Shown here: in pieces, positions 63,840-64,000 of the stretch
Layout of the letters: the number at the start of each line of letters is the position of its first letter
Position numbering within the stretch: the first letter of the stretch is position 1
Assembly: GCF_041820985.1 (NCBI RefSeq)
Contig: NZ_JBGUAU010000017.1
Coordinates: 71,436-135,435, forward strand
Reading direction: 5' to 3'
Length of the DNA: 64,000 nt
DNA from: Evansella sp041820985
Lineage (GTDB): Bacteria > Bacillota > Bacilli > Bacillales > Salisediminibacteriaceae
Program-made: the position numbers and the translations under genes
The notes under the pieces: model-generated
Told to the model about the DNA's origin: nothing
The model's database searches: none
What the model saw: the letters and a program-made list of their open reading frames with translations, nothing else

Positions 63840-64000
63840 TACTACAACTGTATGTCTACCCTGAAAATACGGGTTATGTAAAGAAGTCTCATGGACTTAC
63901 ACTCATTTCAAATAATGTGAAAAATTCTTATCATAAACATAACGTATTTTCATCCGTCATGATAATAATTTGCACTTGCTTTTTGAGTTAACCTAAAATA
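63840..64000. repeat. Dispersed degenerate repeat A, copy 3 (cut by window end)
   Basis: Begins with GTCTACCCTGAAAATACGGG, then TGGACTTAC and the hairpin-forming CATAACG TATTTTCATC CGTCATG at 63938-63961, which matches 33405-33428. No gene in 63759-64000. Confidence 0.7.

Overview
The window is a chromosomal segment of a low-GC, spore-forming member of the Bacillaceae. The basis is gene content and order: rplT-rpmI-infC, thrS with a T-box leader, ytxC, dnaI-dnaB, nrdR, gapB/speD, polA-mutM-ytaF-coaE, phoPR, citZ-icd-mdh, pyk-pfkA-accA-accD, dnaE-ytsJ and the ytrH-to-ytcJ block follow the order I remember for one arm of Bacillus subtilis. Sporulation-linked genes (ytxC, ytaF, ytvI, ytrH, ytrI, ytfJ) support a spore former. 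I cannot name the genus.

Layout. 1-2.5 kb: a non-homologous end-joining locus on the + strand (Ku C-terminus, a complete small ATP-dependent ligase, and a LigD-like protein with OB-fold and polymerase domains but no nucleotidyltransferase domain). 2.5-10.8 kb: membrane proteins, the translation genes infC-rpmI-rplT with an L20-type leader and an AUU start, a PAS-GGDEF-EAL signalling protein and T-box controlled thrS. 11-15.7 kb: mqnC, the helicase-loading pair dnaB-dnaI, and nrdR. 16.4-26 kb: polyamine and gluconeogenic genes, CoA synthesis, DNA repair and replication (mutM, polA), and the PhoPR two-component system. 27-41 kb: central carbon metabolism (citrate synthase, isocitrate and malate dehydrogenases, pyruvate kinase, phosphofructokinase, acetyl-CoA carboxyltransferase, malic enzyme). 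41-64 kb: dnaE, sporulation membrane proteins, nanoRNase, the CBS regulator ytoI, hydrolases, acetate kinase, thiol peroxidase, signal peptide peptidase, NAD kinase and an amidohydrolase.

The genes are mostly conserved housekeeping genes; the unusual material lies between them. Two tandem arrays (15.8-16.3 kb and 33.5-34.0 kb) are built from units that each hold a 33-nt hairpin with 10-nt arms and a 13-nt loop, followed by an 18-20 nt linker. Their sequences are unrelated but their geometry is the same, and each lies downstream of a gene terminator and upstream of another minus-strand gene. Degenerate dispersed repeats without genes occur near 3.7, 7.4, 33.3, 47.5, 58.2 and 63.9 kb. The other main oddities are the domain arrangement of the end-joining genes, an apparently isolated menaquinone gene (mqnC), a FadR-type regulator between malic enzyme and acetyl-CoA carboxyltransferase, and three enzyme-family proteins with altered key residues (degenerate GGDEF, MaoC-like with Tyr for His, SDR with Phe for Tyr). 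All start-site choices, repeat periods and motif positions were read by eye; no searches were run.
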